The notes under the pieces were generated by a model. The model searched no databases. It was given only the letters and a program-made list of their open reading frames with translations, and was not told the DNA's origin. From Collimonas fungivorans (lineage in GTDB: Bacteria; Pseudomonadota; Gammaproteobacteria; Burkholderiales; Burkholderiaceae_D): 64,000 nt of DNA. The stretch is taken from the NCBI RefSeq assembly GCF_001584145.1, contig NZ_CP013232.1:2108001-2172000 (forward strand), in the 5' to 3' direction. A program made the translations under genes and the position numbers. Below, piece after piece: positions 35,130-46,473 of the stretch. How positions within the stretch are numbered: the stretch's first letter is position 1; the number at the start of each line of letters is the position of its first letter.

Positions 35130-35639
35130 ATGACGGTTCTTGCAACAGAACGGCTGGTCTTGCGCAAGCTGACCACGGACGACGCCGGGTTTTACCTGCG
35201 CCTGGTGAACGAGCCCTCGTGGCTGCAGTTCATCGGCGACAAAGGCATACGCAGCGTGGAAGCGGCGCGCGCCGCGCTGCTGAGCGGGCCGATGGCGATG
35301 TATGAGAGCCACGGTTTCGGTTTCTACATGGTGGAGCTTAAGGATAGCGCCACGCCGATCGGCATGTGCGGCCTGATCAAGCGCGAGACCCTGCCGGGCG
35401 TCGACATCGGCTATGCCTTTGTGCCGGAATTCTGGGGCAAGGGCTACGCTTACGAAGCGGCGTCGGCGGTGCTGGCGTTCGGCAACCAGACCTGCGGCCT
35501 GCAGCGGATAGTGGCGATTACCGCGCCGGACAACCATCAGTCGATCCGGCTGCTGGAAAAGATCGGCTTGAAATTCGAGGCATTGCTGGAGCTGAAGGGC
35601 GACGGCGAAAAAACCAAACTGTTTGCCTGCCAATTTTAG
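35130..35639 (+). CDS. GNAT-family acetyltransferase (RimJ/RimL-like)
   Basis: This 169-residue protein transfers an acetyl group from acetyl-CoA, likely to an amine or protein N-terminus. The start TERLVLRKLTTDDAGFYLRL is characteristic of the Acetyltransf_3 subgroup, the acetyl-CoA site is FWGKGYAYEAASAVLAF (about residues 95-111) and the C-terminal NHQSIRLLEKIGLKFE is also typical. The substrate is unknown. Confidence 0.88.
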   Translation: MTVLATERLVLRKLTTDDAGFYLRLVNEPSWLQFIGDKGIRSVEAARAALLSGPMAMYESHGFGFYMVELKDSATPIGMCGLIKRETLPGVDIGYAFVPEFWGKGYAYEAASAVLAFGNQTCGLQRIVAITAPDNHQSIRLLEKIGLKFEALLELKGDGEKTKLFACQF

Positions 35640-35715
35640 TTCGCTCTTGCCGCAATGCGGACCAGGCGCCGGCGTGCTATGGTGGCAGTTCGCAATCTCA
35701 CTTCAGGAGGCGGTA

Positions 35716-35970
35716 ATGAAGCTGATTGAGCCGGATGAAATGGAAGATTTCCAGGCGATCTTGCAGGCGCGGCATCTGGCTGCGGACGACTTCGAATTGC
35801 ATCAGGTGGATACCACCGACCCCAAGACCGATGAAATATTCGGACTGACCGGTTTTGTCACGGTGAGCAGGAAATCCAACGGACACAAGAAGCAGTATCC
35901 GATAGGCGACGGTTCCAGCTGGGTAACCGAATTCGAGCGCGATCTGCAGCGAGGCGCTTTCGCAGGGTAA
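35716..35970 (+). CDS. small hypothetical protein
   Basis: This 84-residue, acidic, soluble protein was not recognised. The ATG at 35716 follows an excellent CAGGAGG site, which supports real translation. Composition is charged with a DEMEDFQ N-terminus and [19 protein letters not shown] toward the end. There is no signal peptide or membrane segment. It sits between an acetyltransferase and yaaA. Confidence 0.65.
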   Translation: MKLIEPDEMEDFQAILQARHLAADDFELHQVDTTDPKTDEIFGLTGFVTVSRKSNGHKKQYPIGDGSSWVTEFERDLQRGAFAG

Positions 35971-36059
35971 TTAAGCGCCGGCAGCGAGCTGCCGCCAGCG
36001 CCGTTATGTTTGTTTCGGTATCATTGCGGACATTCTCAGGTTTATTTGGATATCGTCAT

Positions 36060-36836
36060 ATGCTGATTGTTTTGTCGCCCGCAAAATCCCTCGATTACAG
36101 CACTCCCAGCAGCACCGAAACACACACCACGCCGGATTTCATCAGCCATTCAGCCGAGCTGATCGGCGTCCTGCGCCAGCTGTCGCCGGCCGAGGTCGGC
36201 AGCATGATGAAAATCTCCGATCCGCTGGCCCAGCTCAATACCGCGCGTTTCGCTTCGTGGTCGAAGAAATTTACCAGCGCCAATTCCAAGCAGGCGATCA
36301 TGGCTTTCAACGGCGACGTCTACGAGGGCCTCGATGCGGCCTCCCTGAGTACAGCGCAGCTGAACTACGCGCAAAGCCGGATCCGGATCCTGTCGGGCCT
36401 GTACGGCGTACTGCGGCCGCTGGACCGGATGCAGCCGTACCGGCTGGAGATGGGCACCAGCCTGGCCAACCCGCGCGGCAAGAATCTCTATGCGTTCTGG
36501 GGCGACACCGTGACCCAGGCCCTGAACCAGCAGCTCAGCCAGCAGAAATCCGACACGCTGGTGAACCTGGCGTCGGAAGAATATTTCAAGGTGGTGCGGC
36601 CGAAGGTGCTGGCAGCCAGCATCGTTACTCCGGTATTCGAAGATTGGAAAAACGGCAAGTACAAGATCATTTCGTTCTACGCCAAGCGGGCGCGCGGTTT
36701 GATGGCGCGTTATGCGGCGCTGAACAAGATCAGCGATGCGGAAAAGCTGAAAGCGTTCGACCTCGGCGGCTATCGATTTATTCCGCAGGATTCCGACAGC
36801 GGCCGCTGGATGTTCCGGCGCCGCCTGGCAGATTAA
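36060..36836 (+). CDS. yaaA: peroxide stress protein YaaA (DUF328)
   Basis: This 258-residue protein matches the YaaA family, which lowers free iron and protects against hydrogen peroxide in enterobacteria. The start [13 protein letters not shown] is typical, so ATG 36060 is preferred over the longer frame from 36006. Other hallmarks are [30 protein letters not shown] and the helix-hairpin-helix-like [13 protein letters not shown]-binding has been reported in the family. It lies 22 bases before the dehydratase gene. Confidence 0.94.
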   Translation: MLIVLSPAKSLDYSTPSSTETHTTPDFISHSAELIGVLRQLSPAEVGSMMKISDPLAQLNTARFASWSKKFTSANSKQAIMAFNGDVYEGLDAASLSTAQLNYAQSRIRILSGLYGVLRPLDRMQPYRLEMGTSLANPRGKNLYAFWGDTVTQALNQQLSQQKSDTLVNLASEEYFKVVRPKVLAASIVTPVFEDWKNGKYKIISFYAKRARGLMARYAALNKISDAEKLKAFDLGGYRFIPQDSDSGRWMFRRRLAD

Positions 36837-36858
36837 GATTAATTACAAAGGATGAAAA

Positions 36859-37845
36859 ATGGCTGCAACTGAATTGGCCGTCGCCTACGCGGATATCGCC
36901 GCCGCCGCCAAACGCCTTGAGGGCGTCGCCTACAAGACGCCGGTGCTGACTTCCAGCCAGGCCGACCACCAGGCGGACGCCAGCGTGTTTTTCAAGTGCG
37001 AAAATTTCCAGCGGGTGGGCGCTTTCAAGTTCCGCGGCGCCTATAACGCCATCAGCTGCCTCAGCGAAGAGCAGAAGCAGCAGGGCGTGGTGGCGTTTTC
37101 ATCCGGCAACCATGCGCAGGGCATGGCGCTGGCGGCGCGCATGCTGGGCGTGCACGCAACCATCGTCATGCCAAGCAACGCGCCGGCGATGAAGCTGGCG
37201 GCGACGCGCGAATACGGCGCCGAAATCATTCTGTACGACCGCGAGCGCGAAGACCGCGAGGTGATCGCCGCGCAACTGTCGGCCGAGCGCGGTTGCGCCG
37301 TGATCCCCGCATACGATCATGCGGACGTGATTGCCGGCCAGGGGACGGCGGCGAAAGAGCTGTTCGATGAAGTGGGGCCGCTCGATTACCTGTTCGTATG
37401 CACCGGCGGCGGTGGTCTGCTGTCCGGTTGCGCTATCGCCGCGGCGCAATTGTCGCCCGGCTGCATCGTCATCGGCGTCGAGCCGGAGGCTGGCAACGAT
37501 GCACAACAATCGTTGCGAACCGGCAATATCGTGCATATCCCGGTGCCGGACACGATTGCCGACGGCGCCCAGACGCAGCATGTCGGCAAGCTGGTGCTGC
37601 CTATCCTGCAGGCATATGTAAAAGACATCGTTACCGTCAGCGACGACCAGTTGCGGACCCAGATGCGCTTCTTTGCCGAGCGCATGAAGATCGTGGTCGA
37701 GCCGGCGGGCTGCCTGGCGGCTGCCGCGGTCCTGCACCGGGTGTTGCCGTTCGCGAGAGAAAAAGTAGGGGTGATAGTCAGCGGCGGTAATGTCGATATG
37801 GAACTTTTTGCGCGCAGTATTGCTGTCGCGAAACCATTTTCCTGA
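36859..37845 (+). CDS. threonine/serine dehydratase-like PLP enzyme (fold type II)
   Basis: This 328-residue enzyme has the PLP lysine in GAFKFRGAYNA (about residue 56), the phosphate-binding glycine loop CTGGGGLLSG and the cofactor asparagine loop SSGNHAQG. It lacks the C-terminal ACT regulatory domain of biosynthetic IlvA, so it resembles catabolic TdcB, threo-3-hydroxyaspartate ammonia-lyase or serine racemase, which cannot be told apart by eye. AAAGGATG lies upstream of the ATG. Confidence 0.88.
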   Translation: MAATELAVAYADIAAAAKRLEGVAYKTPVLTSSQADHQADASVFFKCENFQRVGAFKFRGAYNAISCLSEEQKQQGVVAFSSGNHAQGMALAARMLGVHATIVMPSNAPAMKLAATREYGAEIILYDREREDREVIAAQLSAERGCAVIPAYDHADVIAGQGTAAKELFDEVGPLDYLFVCTGGGGLLSGCAIAAAQLSPGCIVIGVEPEAGNDAQQSLRTGNIVHIPVPDTIADGAQTQHVGKLVLPILQAYVKDIVTVSDDQLRTQMRFFAERMKIVVEPAGCLAAAAVLHRVLPFAREKVGVIVSGGNVDMELFARSIAVAKPFS

Positions 37846-37887
37846 ACTCTGCCAGATAAAACCGTATGCCATATATTTCCTGCCGGT

Positions 37888-37917
37888 TTGACCGCCTTCC
37901 CTGCGAAGCGTTAGAAT
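37888..37917 (+). promoter_or_regulatory. sigma-70-type promoter for tpiA-secG
   Basis: TTGACC (37888-37893) and TAGAAT (37912-37917) are separated by 18 bases, with the tpiA ATG 33 bases after the -10. This is one of the best housekeeping promoter matches in the window. Confidence 0.65.
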
Positions 37918-37950
37918 GCCGGGTTATTGAAAACTTGGGCCTCGGTAAAT

Positions 37951-38718
37951 ATGCGTCGTAAACTTGTAGCCGGTAACTGGAAAATGAATGGCAGTCTGGT
38001 TGCCAATGCTGCATTACTGGCGGAAATCAAGGCTGGGCAGGCTGCTCCCGGGCTGGCCGCAGCTCCTGCTTGCGATATTGCTATCTGCGCACCGGCGCCT
38101 TATCTCGCGCAATGCCAGGCCGAACTTGCCGGATCGGCAATTGCCTGGGGCGCACAAGACGTTTCCGCGCACACCGCCGGCGCCTATACCGGCGAAGTAG
38201 CGGTCAGCATGTTGCAGGATTTTGCTTGCCGCTACGTTATCGTCGGCCATTCCGAGCGGCGCGCTTATCACGCGGAAAGCGATGAGCTGGTGGCGCAGAA
38301 GGCATTGCGTGCCTTGCAGGCGGGTGTCGTGCCTATTGTGTGCGTCGGCGAAACCCTGGCCGAGCGCGAAGCTGGCCAGACCGATGCGATAGTGGGGCGG
38401 CAACTGGCGGCAGTGCTGGATGTGCTGGATGCGGCCGACCTGGCTCGGATCGTGGTGGCGTATGAGCCGGTATGGGCGATCGGCACCGGCAAGACAGCGA
38501 CGCCGCAGATGGCGCAAGATGTGCATCTGGCCTTGCGCGCCAAGCTGGCGGGGAAGAATCCCGCAGCGGCGGCTGAAGTAAAGATTTTGTATGGCGGCAG
38601 CATGAAACCCGACAACGCTGCCGAATTGCTGGCCATGCCGGATATAGACGGCGGCCTGATTGGCGGCGCAGCGTTGAAGGCGGTTGATTTTCTGGCGATT
38701 GTCGCTGCAGCCCGGTAG
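37951..38718 (+). CDS. tpiA: triosephosphate isomerase
   Basis: This 255-residue glycolytic enzyme interconverts dihydroxyacetone phosphate and glyceraldehyde 3-phosphate. Catalytic residues are visible: Lys in AGNWKMNG (about residue 12), His in VIVGHSERR (about 100) and Glu in [11 protein letters not shown] (about 172), with the phosphate loop [11 protein letters not shown]. The ATG at 37951 fits the family start and a promoter just upstream; the frame from 37927 is longer than needed. secG follows 57 bases later. Confidence 0.97.
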   Translation: MRRKLVAGNWKMNGSLVANAALLAEIKAGQAAPGLAAAPACDIAICAPAPYLAQCQAELAGSAIAWGAQDVSAHTAGAYTGEVAVSMLQDFACRYVIVGHSERRAYHAESDELVAQKALRALQAGVVPIVCVGETLAEREAGQTDAIVGRQLAAVLDVLDAADLARIVVAYEPVWAIGTGKTATPQMAQDVHLALRAKLAGKNPAAAAEVKILYGGSMKPDNAAELLAMPDIDGGLIGGAALKAVDFLAIVAAAR

Positions 38719-38775
38719 TTCGATAGTCCGGATTTAGTAAAAATAAAGCATTAACTCTCCTTGGAAATCTATTAA

Positions 38776-39228
38776 ATGAACACAGTATTTAACATCATTG
38801 TCATCGTTCAGGTGTTGTCGGCGTTGACGATCATCGGCCTGGTGCTGCTGCAGCATGGCAAGGGCGCCGACATGGGCGCGGCTTTCGGCTCCGGCGCTTC
38901 CGGCAGCTTGTTCGGCGCTACCGGCTCTTCGAATTTCCTGTCGAAATCGACCGGCGCGGCGGCCGCGCTTTTCTTTATCGCGACATTGGCATTGGTGTAC
39001 CTGGGGAATCATCGTTCGGCGGTTACCGGCGGCGTGATGGAAAATCTGCCGGCGGCTTCGGCCCCTGCAGCGGCAACTCCAGCAACAGCGGCGCCTGCGG
39101 CAGCAATTCCAGACACATCGGCGGCGCCGGCTGCGGCTTCTGCGGCAGCCTCCGGATCGGCTAGCGCGGCAGCTTCCGTGCCGGCACCGTCGACCGGCAG
39201 CGCACAGTCGAATCAAATTCCAAAGTAA
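38776..39228 (+). CDS. secG: preprotein translocase subunit SecG
   Basis: This 150-residue inner-membrane subunit of SecYEG has two hydrophobic segments (about residues 5-25 and 55-78) separated by the conserved LLQHGKGADMGAAFGSGAS loop. The C-terminal 65 residues are a low-complexity Ala/Pro/Ser tail, longer than in enterobacteria but common in betaproteobacteria. It follows tpiA, a gene order conserved in Burkholderiales. Confidence 0.96.
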   Translation: MNTVFNIIVIVQVLSALTIIGLVLLQHGKGADMGAAFGSGASGSLFGATGSSNFLSKSTGAAAALFFIATLALVYLGNHRSAVTGGVMENLPAASAPAAATPATAAPAAAIPDTSAAPAAASAAASGSASAAASVPAPSTGSAQSNQIPK

Positions 39229-39313
39229 GACTAGTCTCACAGTGAAATTGCTGACTTTTAATCCGATTGTGCATTGAACAAAAGTAGCAAATCAGGTTAA
39301 AATACGCGCTTAT

Positions 39314-39398
39314 GCCGACGTGGTGAAATTGGTAGACACGCTATCTTGAGGGGGTAGTGGCGAAAGCTGTGCGAGTTCGAGTCTCGCCGTCGGCACCA
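39314..39398 (+). tRNA. tRNA-Leu (anticodon GAG)
   Basis: This 85-base tRNA has a 7-bp acceptor stem (GCCGACG with CGTCGGC), anticodon stem CTATC/GGTAG, loop TTGAGGG with anticodon GAG, a long variable arm typical of tRNA-Leu, a GTTCGAGTC T-arm region and an encoded 3' CCA. Confidence 0.97.
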
Positions 39399-39409
39399 AA
39401 GAATATGAG

Positions 39410-39441
39410 GCCAGCAACGGTTGCCCCTGCGCTGGCTTTTT
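39410..39441 (+). terminator. terminator after tRNA-Leu
   Basis: The stem GCCAGC (39410-39415) with GCTGGC (39431-39436) is followed by TTTTT. It separates the tRNA from the nuo operon, whose own promoter would lie in the next 100 bases. Confidence 0.65.
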
Positions 39442-39544
39442 GTCGAGGAACTTGTGGCGTGGTTTGCCGGATTGGGGGCGTCAGGTTTGAGAATTCGAAC
39501 CGGCAAATCATTCTGCTAATCGTTCAAACTACTGGCGCAAAATT

Positions 39545-39904
39545 GTGAACCTCGAAAATTATTTTCCCGTCCTGCTGTTTATTCTGATCGGTATCGCGGT
39601 TGGCATCGCCCCGCAAGTGCTTGGTCGTGTACTTGGGCCGCATCGGCCCGACTCCCAAAAAACTTCTCCATACGAATGCGGTTTTGAAGCATTCGAAGAC
39701 GCGCGCATGAAGTTCGATGTGCGTTATTACCTTGTCGCCATTTTGTTCATTTTGTTCGATCTGGAAACCGCATTTTTCTTCCCGTGGGGGGTTGCCATGC
39801 GCGACCTCGGATGGCAGGGCTTTGTCACGATGATGGTGTTTATCGCCGAATTCGCGGTGGGCTTCTGGTACATCTGGAAACGCGGCGCTCTGGATTGGGA
39901 GTAA
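39545..39904 (+). CDS. nuoA: NADH-quinone oxidoreductase subunit A
   Basis: This 119-residue membrane-arm subunit has three transmembrane segments. The conserved loop [14 protein letters not shown] and [11 protein letters not shown] are present. Translation appears to start at GTG 39545, as no in-frame ATG lies nearby. It is the first gene of a complete 14-gene nuo operon for proton-pumping complex I, and precedes nuoB by three bases. Confidence 0.96.
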   Translation: MNLENYFPVLLFILIGIAVGIAPQVLGRVLGPHRPDSQKTSPYECGFEAFEDARMKFDVRYYLVAILFILFDLETAFFFPWGVAMRDLGWQGFVTMMVFIAEFAVGFWYIWKRGALDWE

Positions 39905-39907
39905 GCC

Positions 39908-40384
39908 ATGTCTATTGAAGGTGTATTGAACGAAGGCTTTGTCACCACTACTGCTGACAAATTGATCAACTGGACCCGCACCGGTTCGCTGTGGCCGATG
40001 ACGTTCGGCCTGGCCTGCTGTGCCGTCGAAATGATGCATGCCGGCGCCTCGCGCTACGACATGGACCGTTTTGGTGTAATCTTCCGGCCGTCGCCGCGTC
40101 AGTCCGACGTGATGATCGTGGCAGGCACGCTGTGCAACAAGATGGCGCCGGCCTTGCGCAAGGTGTACGACCAGATGCCGGAGCCGCGCTGGGTGATTTC
40201 CATGGGCTCTTGCGCCAATGGCGGCGGCTACTATCACTATTCGTATTCCGTGGTGCGCGGCTGCGACCGCATTGTGCCGGTCGACATTTACGTGCCTGGC
40301 TGCCCGCCGACTGCCGAAGCGCTGCTGTATGGCATCATCCAGCTGCAAAACAAGATTCGCCGCACCAATACGATTGCGCGCTAA
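39908..40384 (+). CDS. nuoB: NADH-quinone oxidoreductase subunit B
   Basis: This 158-residue subunit carries iron-sulfur cluster N2, the electron donor to quinone. The ligands are visible as the adjacent cysteines in [10 protein letters not shown], Cys in [10 protein letters not shown] and Cys in [10 protein letters not shown]. It sits at the junction of the peripheral and membrane arms. Confidence 0.98.
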   Translation: MSIEGVLNEGFVTTTADKLINWTRTGSLWPMTFGLACCAVEMMHAGASRYDMDRFGVIFRPSPRQSDVMIVAGTLCNKMAPALRKVYDQMPEPRWVISMGSCANGGGYYHYSYSVVRGCDRIVPVDIYVPGCPPTAEALLYGIIQLQNKIRRTNTIAR

Positions 40385-40393
40385 GAGAGCACC

Positions 40394-40990
40394 ATGACGA
40401 CCAAACTGGAAACCCTGGAAGCCGCCGTGCGCAATGCGCTTGGCGACGACCTGCAAAGTCTGACCGTGGCCTTCGGCGAGATCACGATCGTGGTCAAGGC
40501 TTCGAATTACCTGTCGGCGATGCGCGTGCTGCGCGATCACGCCGATACCCGTTTTGAAGAACTGATCGACCTCTGCGGCGTCGATTATTCGACCTACGGC
40601 GACGGCGCCTGGGACGGCGCGCGTTTCGCGGCGGTTTCCCACCTGCTGTCGATCGAGCACAACTGGCGCCTGCGGGTGCGCGTGTTCGCGCCGGACGACG
40701 AGATGCCGCTGCTGGCTTCGCTGACCGAGATCTGGCCGTCGGCCAACTGGTATGAGCGCGAAGCATTCGATTTCTTCGGCATCCTGTTCGAAGGCCACAA
40801 CGACTTGCGCCGCATCCTGACCGACTACGGTTTCATCGGCCATCCGTTCCGCAAGGATTTCCCGGTGTCGGGTTATGTCGAGATGCGCTACGACGCTGAG
40901 CAGAAGCGCGTAATTTATCAACCCGTAACGATCGATCCGCGCGAAATCACGCCGCGGGTGATTCGTGAAGAACATTACGGGATCAAATAA
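40394..40990 (+). CDS. nuoC: NADH-quinone oxidoreductase subunit C
   Basis: This 198-residue peripheral-arm subunit has the signature [19 protein letters not shown] and the C-terminal [17 protein letters not shown]. It is a separate gene here, not fused to nuoD as in enterobacteria. Its last base overlaps the first base of nuoD. Confidence 0.97.
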   Translation: MTTKLETLEAAVRNALGDDLQSLTVAFGEITIVVKASNYLSAMRVLRDHADTRFEELIDLCGVDYSTYGDGAWDGARFAAVSHLLSIEHNWRLRVRVFAPDDEMPLLASLTEIWPSANWYEREAFDFFGILFEGHNDLRRILTDYGFIGHPFRKDFPVSGYVEMRYDAEQKRVIYQPVTIDPREITPRVIREEHYGIK

Positions 40991-42243
40991 TGGCAGAAAT
41001 CAAGAACTACACGCTGAACTTCGGCCCGCAGCATCCGGCCGCGCACGGCGTTTTGCGCCTGGTGCTGGAGCTGGACGGTGAAGTGATCCAGCGTGCCGAC
41101 CCGCATATCGGCCTGCTGCATCGCGGCACCGAAAAGCTGGCGGAACAGAAAACCTACCTGCAATCCGTACCCTACATGGACCGCCTCGACTACGTGTCGA
41201 TGATGTGCAACGAGCACGGCTACGTGATGGCGATCGAACGCCTGCTGGGCCTGGAAGTGCCGCTGCGCGCCCAGTACATCCGCGTCATGTTCGACGAAAT
41301 CACGCGCCTGCTGAACCACCTGATGTGGATCGGCGCGCATGCGCTGGACGTCGGTGCGATGGCGGTGCTGCTGTACGCATTCCGCGAACGCGAAGATTTG
41401 ATGGATTGCTACGAAGCCGTATCCGGCGCCCGCATGCATGCGGCTTATTATCGTCCAGGCGGCGTTTACCGCGACCTGCCGGACACCATGCCGCAGCACA
41501 AGGCCTCGCTGGTGCGCAATGCCAAGGCAATCAGCGCCCTGAATGAAAACCGCCAGGGTTCGCTGCTGGACTTCATCGAAGATTTCACCGTGCGCTTCCC
41601 GAAATACGTGGATGAGTACGAGACGCTGTTGACCGACAACCGTATCTGGAAACAGCGCCTGGTCGGCATCGGCGTGGTGTCGCCGGAGCGCGCCAAGGCC
41701 ATGGGCTTTACCGGCGCCATGCTGCGCGGTTCCGGCGTCGAATGGGACCTGCGCAAGAAGCAGCCGTACGAAGTGTACGACTTGCTGGACTTCGATATCC
41801 CGGTCGGCAAGAACGGCGACTGCTACGACCGTTACCTGGTGCGGGTGGAAGAAATGCGCCAGTCCAACCGGATCATCAAGCAATGCGTAGAGTGGCTGCG
41901 CAACAACAGCGGCCCGGTGATGACCACCAACCACAAGGTTGCGCCGTCGTCGCGGGTCGACATGAAATCGAACATGGAAGAGCTGATCCATCACTTCAAG
42001 CTCTTCACTGAAGGTTTCCATGTGCCGCCGGGCGAAGCGTATGCCGCGGTGGAGCATCCGAAGGGCGAGTTCGGCGTCTACATCGTTTCCGATGGCGCCA
42101 ACAAGCCGTACCGCCTGAAGATCCGTGCACCTGGCTTCCCGCATCTGCAAGGGTTGAACGAAATGGCCAAGGGCCACATGATTGCCGATGCCGTCACCAT
42201 CATCGGTACGCAGGATATCGTTTTCGGTGAAATTGACCGTTAA
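40990..42243 (+). CDS. nuoD: NADH-quinone oxidoreductase subunit D
   Basis: This 417-residue subunit forms the quinone-binding cavity with NuoB. It starts [22 protein letters not shown] (read in pieces), a hallmark of the 49-kDa subunit, and ends with [15 protein letters not shown]. The catalytic His and Tyr regions are intact by eye. The ATG overlaps the nuoC stop. Confidence 0.98.
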   Translation: MAEIKNYTLNFGPQHPAAHGVLRLVLELDGEVIQRADPHIGLLHRGTEKLAEQKTYLQSVPYMDRLDYVSMMCNEHGYVMAIERLLGLEVPLRAQYIRVMFDEITRLLNHLMWIGAHALDVGAMAVLLYAFREREDLMDCYEAVSGARMHAAYYRPGGVYRDLPDTMPQHKASLVRNAKAISALNENRQGSLLDFIEDFTVRFPKYVDEYETLLTDNRIWKQRLVGIGVVSPERAKAMGFTGAMLRGSGVEWDLRKKQPYEVYDLLDFDIPVGKNGDCYDRYLVRVEEMRQSNRIIKQCVEWLRNNSGPVMTTNHKVAPSSRVDMKSNMEELIHHFKLFTEGFHVPPGEAYAAVEHPKGEFGVYIVSDGANKPYRLKIRAPGFPHLQGLNEMAKGHMIADAVTIIGTQDIVFGEIDR

Positions 42244-42298
42244 GTCTGCTGTTACCAATTAACTATAGCGCAACATACCGCGCACGAATGGCCAACAC

Positions 42299-42778
42299 AT
42301 GTTGTTAAGTCAAGACACATACAAAAAAATCGATCGCGAAGTAGCGAAATTCCCCGCCGACCAGAAACAGTCGGCGGTGATGGCCGCGCTGGCGATTGCG
42401 CAGGATGAAAAGGGCTGGCTGGCGCCGGAAACCATGCAGGATGTCGCAGACTATCTGGGCATGCCGGCCATCGCGGTGCAGGAAGTCGCGACCTTTTACA
42501 ATATGTACAACACCAAGCCGGTCGGCAAGCACAAGATCAGCATCTGCACCAACCTGCCGTGCCAGCTGTCCGGCGGCGAGCGCGCTGCAGAGCATCTGAA
42601 GCACAAGCTCGGCATCGGTTTCCGCGAAACCACGGCCGACGGCCAGTTCACGCTGGTGGAAGGCGAGTGCATGGGCGCTTGCGGCGATGCGCCGGTGCTG
42701 TTGGTGAACAACAAACGCATGTGTAGCTGGATGTCGAACGAGAAGATTGACGGCTTGTTAGAGGAACTGAAAAAATGA
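42299..42778 (+). CDS. nuoE: NADH-quinone oxidoreductase subunit E
   Basis: This 159-residue subunit binds the [2Fe-2S] cluster N1a, with cysteines in [13 protein letters not shown] and [12 protein letters not shown] (C-x4-C and C-x3-C). The stop overlaps the nuoF start by four bases (ATGA). A 55-base gap separates it from nuoD. Confidence 0.97.
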   Translation: MLLSQDTYKKIDREVAKFPADQKQSAVMAALAIAQDEKGWLAPETMQDVADYLGMPAIAVQEVATFYNMYNTKPVGKHKISICTNLPCQLSGGERAAEHLKHKLGIGFRETTADGQFTLVEGECMGACGDAPVLLVNNKRMCSWMSNEKIDGLLEELKK

Positions 42779-44070
42779 CCAGCCTGCACAATCGTCACAT
42801 CAATCCGCTGATCCTGGCTGACCTGGACGGCAACAACTGGCACTACGCCGATTACGTCAAGCGCGGCGGCTATACCGCCCTCAAGCGCATTCTGTCTGAA
42901 AAAATCACGCCGGAACAAGTCATCGCCGAACTGAAAGCCGGTTCGCTGCGTGGCCGTGGCGGCGCCGGTTTCCCGACCGGCCTTAAGTGGAGCTTCATGC
43001 CGCGCCAGTTCCCCGGCCAGAAGTACCTGGTCTGCAACACCGACGAAGGCGAGCCGGGCACATTCAAAGACCGCGACATCATCCGCTACAACCCGCATTC
43101 GCTGATCGAAGGCATGGCCATCGGCGCTTACGCCATGGGCATCACGGTCGGCTACAACTACATCCACGGCGAAATCTGGTCCGGCTACGAGCGCTTTGAA
43201 GAAGCGCTGGAAGAGGCGCGCGCCGCCGGCGCCCTGGGCGACAAGATTTTCGGCAGCGAATTCAATTTCCAGCTGCACGCATTCCACGGCTACGGCGCTT
43301 ACATCTGCGGCGAAGAAACCGCCTTGCTGGAATCGCTGGAAGGCAAGAAGGGCCAGCCGCGCTTCAAGCCGCCTTTCCCTGCCAGCTTCGGCCTGTACGG
43401 CAAGCCGACCACGATCAATAACACCGAGACTTTCGCGGCCGTGCCTTTCCTGCTCAACATGGGCGGCGAAGCCTATGCGGCCCTGGGCAAGCCGAACAAC
43501 GGCGGCACCAAGATCTTTTCGATCTCGGGCGACGTTGAACGGCCGGGCAATTACGAAGTGCCGCTCGGCACGCCGTTCGCCAAGCTGATGGAACTGGCCG
43601 GCGGCATGCGCGGCGGCAAGAAGATCAAGGCTGTGATCCCTGGCGGCTCGTCCGCTCCGGTGATCAAGGGCGACGTCATGATGGACACCGATCTCGATTA
43701 CGATTCGATCGCCAAGGCCGGCTCGATGCTCGGTTCCGGCGCCGTGATCGTGATGGACGAAACGCGCTGCATGGTGAAATCGCTGCTGCGCCTGTCGTAC
43801 TTCTATTTCGAGGAATCCTGCGGCCAGTGCACGCCATGCCGCGAAGGCACGGGCTGGCTGTACCGCCTGGTGCACCGGATTGAAACCGGCCACGGCCGTC
43901 CGGAAGACATGGATCTGCTGGACACGGTTGCCGGCAACATCATGGGCCGCACCATCTGTGCGCTCGGCGATGCGGCAGCGATGCCGGTGCGCGGTTTCCT
44001 CAAGAATTATCGCGAAGAATTTGAATATCACATCGAGCATAAGCATTGCTTGGTGCCGGCATACGTTTAA
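42775..44070 (+). CDS. nuoF: NADH-quinone oxidoreductase subunit F
   Basis: This 431-residue subunit is the NADH entry site. It binds NADH and FMN through [13 protein letters not shown] (about residue 65) and the glycine-rich [17 protein letters not shown], and holds cluster N3 through [12 protein letters not shown] plus a later cysteine in RTICALGD. Confidence 0.98.
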   Translation: MTSLHNRHINPLILADLDGNNWHYADYVKRGGYTALKRILSEKITPEQVIAELKAGSLRGRGGAGFPTGLKWSFMPRQFPGQKYLVCNTDEGEPGTFKDRDIIRYNPHSLIEGMAIGAYAMGITVGYNYIHGEIWSGYERFEEALEEARAAGALGDKIFGSEFNFQLHAFHGYGAYICGEETALLESLEGKKGQPRFKPPFPASFGLYGKPTTINNTETFAAVPFLLNMGGEAYAALGKPNNGGTKIFSISGDVERPGNYEVPLGTPFAKLMELAGGMRGGKKIKAVIPGGSSAPVIKGDVMMDTDLDYDSIAKAGSMLGSGAVIVMDETRCMVKSLLRLSYFYFEESCGQCTPCREGTGWLYRLVHRIETGHGRPEDMDLLDTVAGNIMGRTICALGDAAAMPVRGFLKNYREEFEYHIEHKHCLVPAYV

Positions 44071-44118
44071 GCCTGCGCAAGCAGCGTGCAAAACACTTAG
44101 GCAAGAAAAGCAAAAGCC

Positions 44119-46473
44119 ATGGTTGAAATCGAAATAGACGGCAAGAAAGTGGAAGTCCAAGAGGGCAGCATGGTAATGGATGCTGCCAACAAGATTGGCA
44201 CTTACATTCCGCACTTCTGCTATCACAAAAAACTCTCCATCGCGGCCAACTGCCGCATGTGCCTGGTCGAGGTGGAAAAAGCGCCGAAGGCGCTGCCAGC
44301 CTGCGCCACGCCGGTGACCGCCGGCATGATCGTACGCACCGCCAGCGAAAAAGCCACCACTGCGCAAAAGAGCGTGATGGAATTCCTGCTGATCAATCAC
44401 CCGCTGGATTGCCCGATCTGCGACCAGGGCGGCGAATGCCAGCTGCAGGATCTGGCGGTCGGCTACGGCAAATCGTCTTCCCGCTACGAAGAAGAAAAGC
44501 GTGTAGTGGCGCCGAAAGACGCCGGTCCGCTGATCTCCATGCAGGAAATGAGCCGTTGCATCCAATGCACCCGCTGCGTCCGCTTCGGCCAGGAAATCGC
44601 CGGCGTGATGGAATTCGGCATGGTCGGCCGCGGTGAACACTCCGAGATCACTACCTTTGTCGGCAAGACTGTCAATTCCGAACTGTCGGGCAACATGATC
44701 GACCTGTGCCCGGTCGGCGCCTTGACATCCAAGCCGTTCCGCTACAGCGCCCGCACCTGGGAATTGTCGCGCCGCAAATCGGTCAGCCCGCATGACGGCC
44801 TGGGCGCCAACCTGGTGGTGCAAGTCAAGTCCGGCAAGGTGATGCGCGTGCTGCCGCTGGAAAACAACGACGTCAACGAATGCTGGCTGTCGGACAAGGA
44901 CCGCTTCGCCTATGAAGGCCTGAACAGCGCCGAGCGCCTGACCAAACCAATGCTCAAGCAAGACGGCAAGTGGCAGGAAGTCGAATGGCAGACCGCGCTG
45001 GAATATGTGGCGCACGGCCTGCGCAATATCCGCCATGAGCATGGCGCTGACGCCATTGCTGCTGTAGGCACTCCGTATTCGACGCTGGAAGAATTGTCGC
45101 TGCTGCAAAAAGTGACGCGCGGCCTGGGTTCGGAAAACATCGATTTCCGCCTGCGCCAGTCCGACTTCGCGCTGGATGGCAAGGTCATGCCATGGCTGGG
45201 CATGTCGATCAACGAATTCGCACAGCTCGACCGTACCTTCATCATCGGCTCGTTCCTGCGCAAGGATCATCCGCTGCTGTCGGCGCGAGTACGCTTGGGC
45301 ATCAAGCGCGGGGCCAAGCTGAGTATCCTGCACGCAACTGACGACGACCTGCTGATGCCGGTCGCCAACAAGATGATCGTGGCGCCGTCGGCCTGGCTGT
45401 CGGCCCTGGGCCAGGTAGCTGTCGCAGTGGCGCAGGCCAAGAGTATTGCGGTTCCTGCCGGTTTCGAGAATGTCGAAGCCTCGGCGGCAGCCAAGCAGAC
45501 CGCCGCCAGCCTGCTGTCCGGCGAATCCAAAGCGGTATTGTTGGGCAACGCCGCGGCGCAACACCCGCAAGCTTCGCAACTGCATGCAGTGGCGCAATGG
45601 ATTGCGCAGCAGACCGACGCCAAGTTCGGCTACCTGACCGAAGCCGGCAACACCGTCGGCGGCTACTGGGCCAATGCCTTGCCTGCCGCCGCTAATGGTG
45701 GAAAAAGCGGCCGCAATGCACAGCAGATTTTCGCGCAGCCGCACAAGGCATATGTCTTGCTGAACGCCGAGCCGGAGCTGGACAGTTTCGATCCGCAAAC
45801 TGCTGTTGCCGCGCTGAAGCAGGCCGAGATGGTCGTGACCTTGTCGGCTTACAAGCACGGTGCCGAATACTCCGACGTGCTGCTGCCGATCGCGCCGTTC
45901 ACCGAAACCTCCGGCACTTTCGTCAACTGCGAAGGCCGCGCGCAAAGCTTCAACGGCACCGTCCGGCCAATGGGCGACGCTCGTCCGGCATGGAAAGTGC
46001 TGCGCGTCCTGGGCAACCTGCTGGGCCTGCCTGGTTTCGACTACGATACTTCGGAAGCGATTCGCGATGAAGTGCTGGGCACCGGCGAAGTTGCTGCCGC
46101 CAACCTGGCAGCGCGCCTGAACAACATCAGCGACCTGCAGCCGCAAGCCGTGGCGCAAACCGCCGACGGCGCGCTGGAACGCATCGCCGACGTGCCGATC
46201 TATTTTGGCGACGCCGTGGTGCGCCGCGCCGCTTCGCTGCAAGAGACCGTGGATGGCCAGGCGCCGCAAGCATGGCTGTCGGCTGCGCTGGCGGCAAAAC
46301 TGGGCATCGCCGCCGGCGATCGCGTCAATCTCAAACAAGGGCAGGGCGCTGCCGCGCTGGCAGCGGCAATTGATCCTGCGTTGCCGGAAAACGTGGTGCG
46401 CGTTGCAGCTGGGCACGCCTCGACCGCGGCGCTGGGCGCAATGTTCGGTTCTATCGTAGTGGAGAAAGCATGA
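44119..46473 (+). CDS. nuoG: NADH-quinone oxidoreductase subunit G
   Basis: This 784-residue subunit has an N-terminal ferredoxin-type region with N1b ligands ([18 protein letters not shown]), the His/Cys N5 segment ([18 protein letters not shown]) and the N4 cysteines ([11 protein letters not shown]), followed by a molybdopterin-oxidoreductase-like domain that no longer binds molybdopterin in complex I. The extra cluster N7 of E. coli appears to be absent, because no C-x2-C-x3-C motif follows [12 protein letters not shown]. Its stop overlaps nuoH by four bases. Confidence 0.97.
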   Translation: MVEIEIDGKKVEVQEGSMVMDAANKIGTYIPHFCYHKKLSIAANCRMCLVEVEKAPKALPACATPVTAGMIVRTASEKATTAQKSVMEFLLINHPLDCPICDQGGECQLQDLAVGYGKSSSRYEEEKRVVAPKDAGPLISMQEMSRCIQCTRCVRFGQEIAGVMEFGMVGRGEHSEITTFVGKTVNSELSGNMIDLCPVGALTSKPFRYSARTWELSRRKSVSPHDGLGANLVVQVKSGKVMRVLPLENNDVNECWLSDKDRFAYEGLNSAERLTKPMLKQDGKWQEVEWQTALEYVAHGLRNIRHEHGADAIAAVGTPYSTLEELSLLQKVTRGLGSENIDFRLRQSDFALDGKVMPWLGMSINEFAQLDRTFIIGSFLRKDHPLLSARVRLGIKRGAKLSILHATDDDLLMPVANKMIVAPSAWLSALGQVAVAVAQAKSIAVPAGFENVEASAAAKQTAASLLSGESKAVLLGNAAAQHPQASQLHAVAQWIAQQTDAKFGYLTEAGNTVGGYWANALPAAANGGKSGRNAQQIFAQPHKAYVLLNAEPELDSFDPQTAVAALKQAEMVVTLSAYKHGAEYSDVLLPIAPFTETSGTFVNCEGRAQSFNGTVRPMGDARPAWKVLRVLGNLLGLPGFDYDTSEAIRDEVLGTGEVAAANLAARLNNISDLQPQAVAQTADGALERIADVPIYFGDAVVRRAASLQETVDGQAPQAWLSAALAAKLGIAAGDRVNLKQGQGAAALAAAIDPALPENVVRVAAGHASTAALGAMFGSIVVEKA

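Noticed and set aside
42496..46416. Very long open frame (1306 codons) on the minus strand
   Set aside because: It lies opposite nuoE-nuoG and is rich in His, Arg, Ala and Gln, the usual shadow of GC-rich coding sequence. The plus-strand genes are certain.
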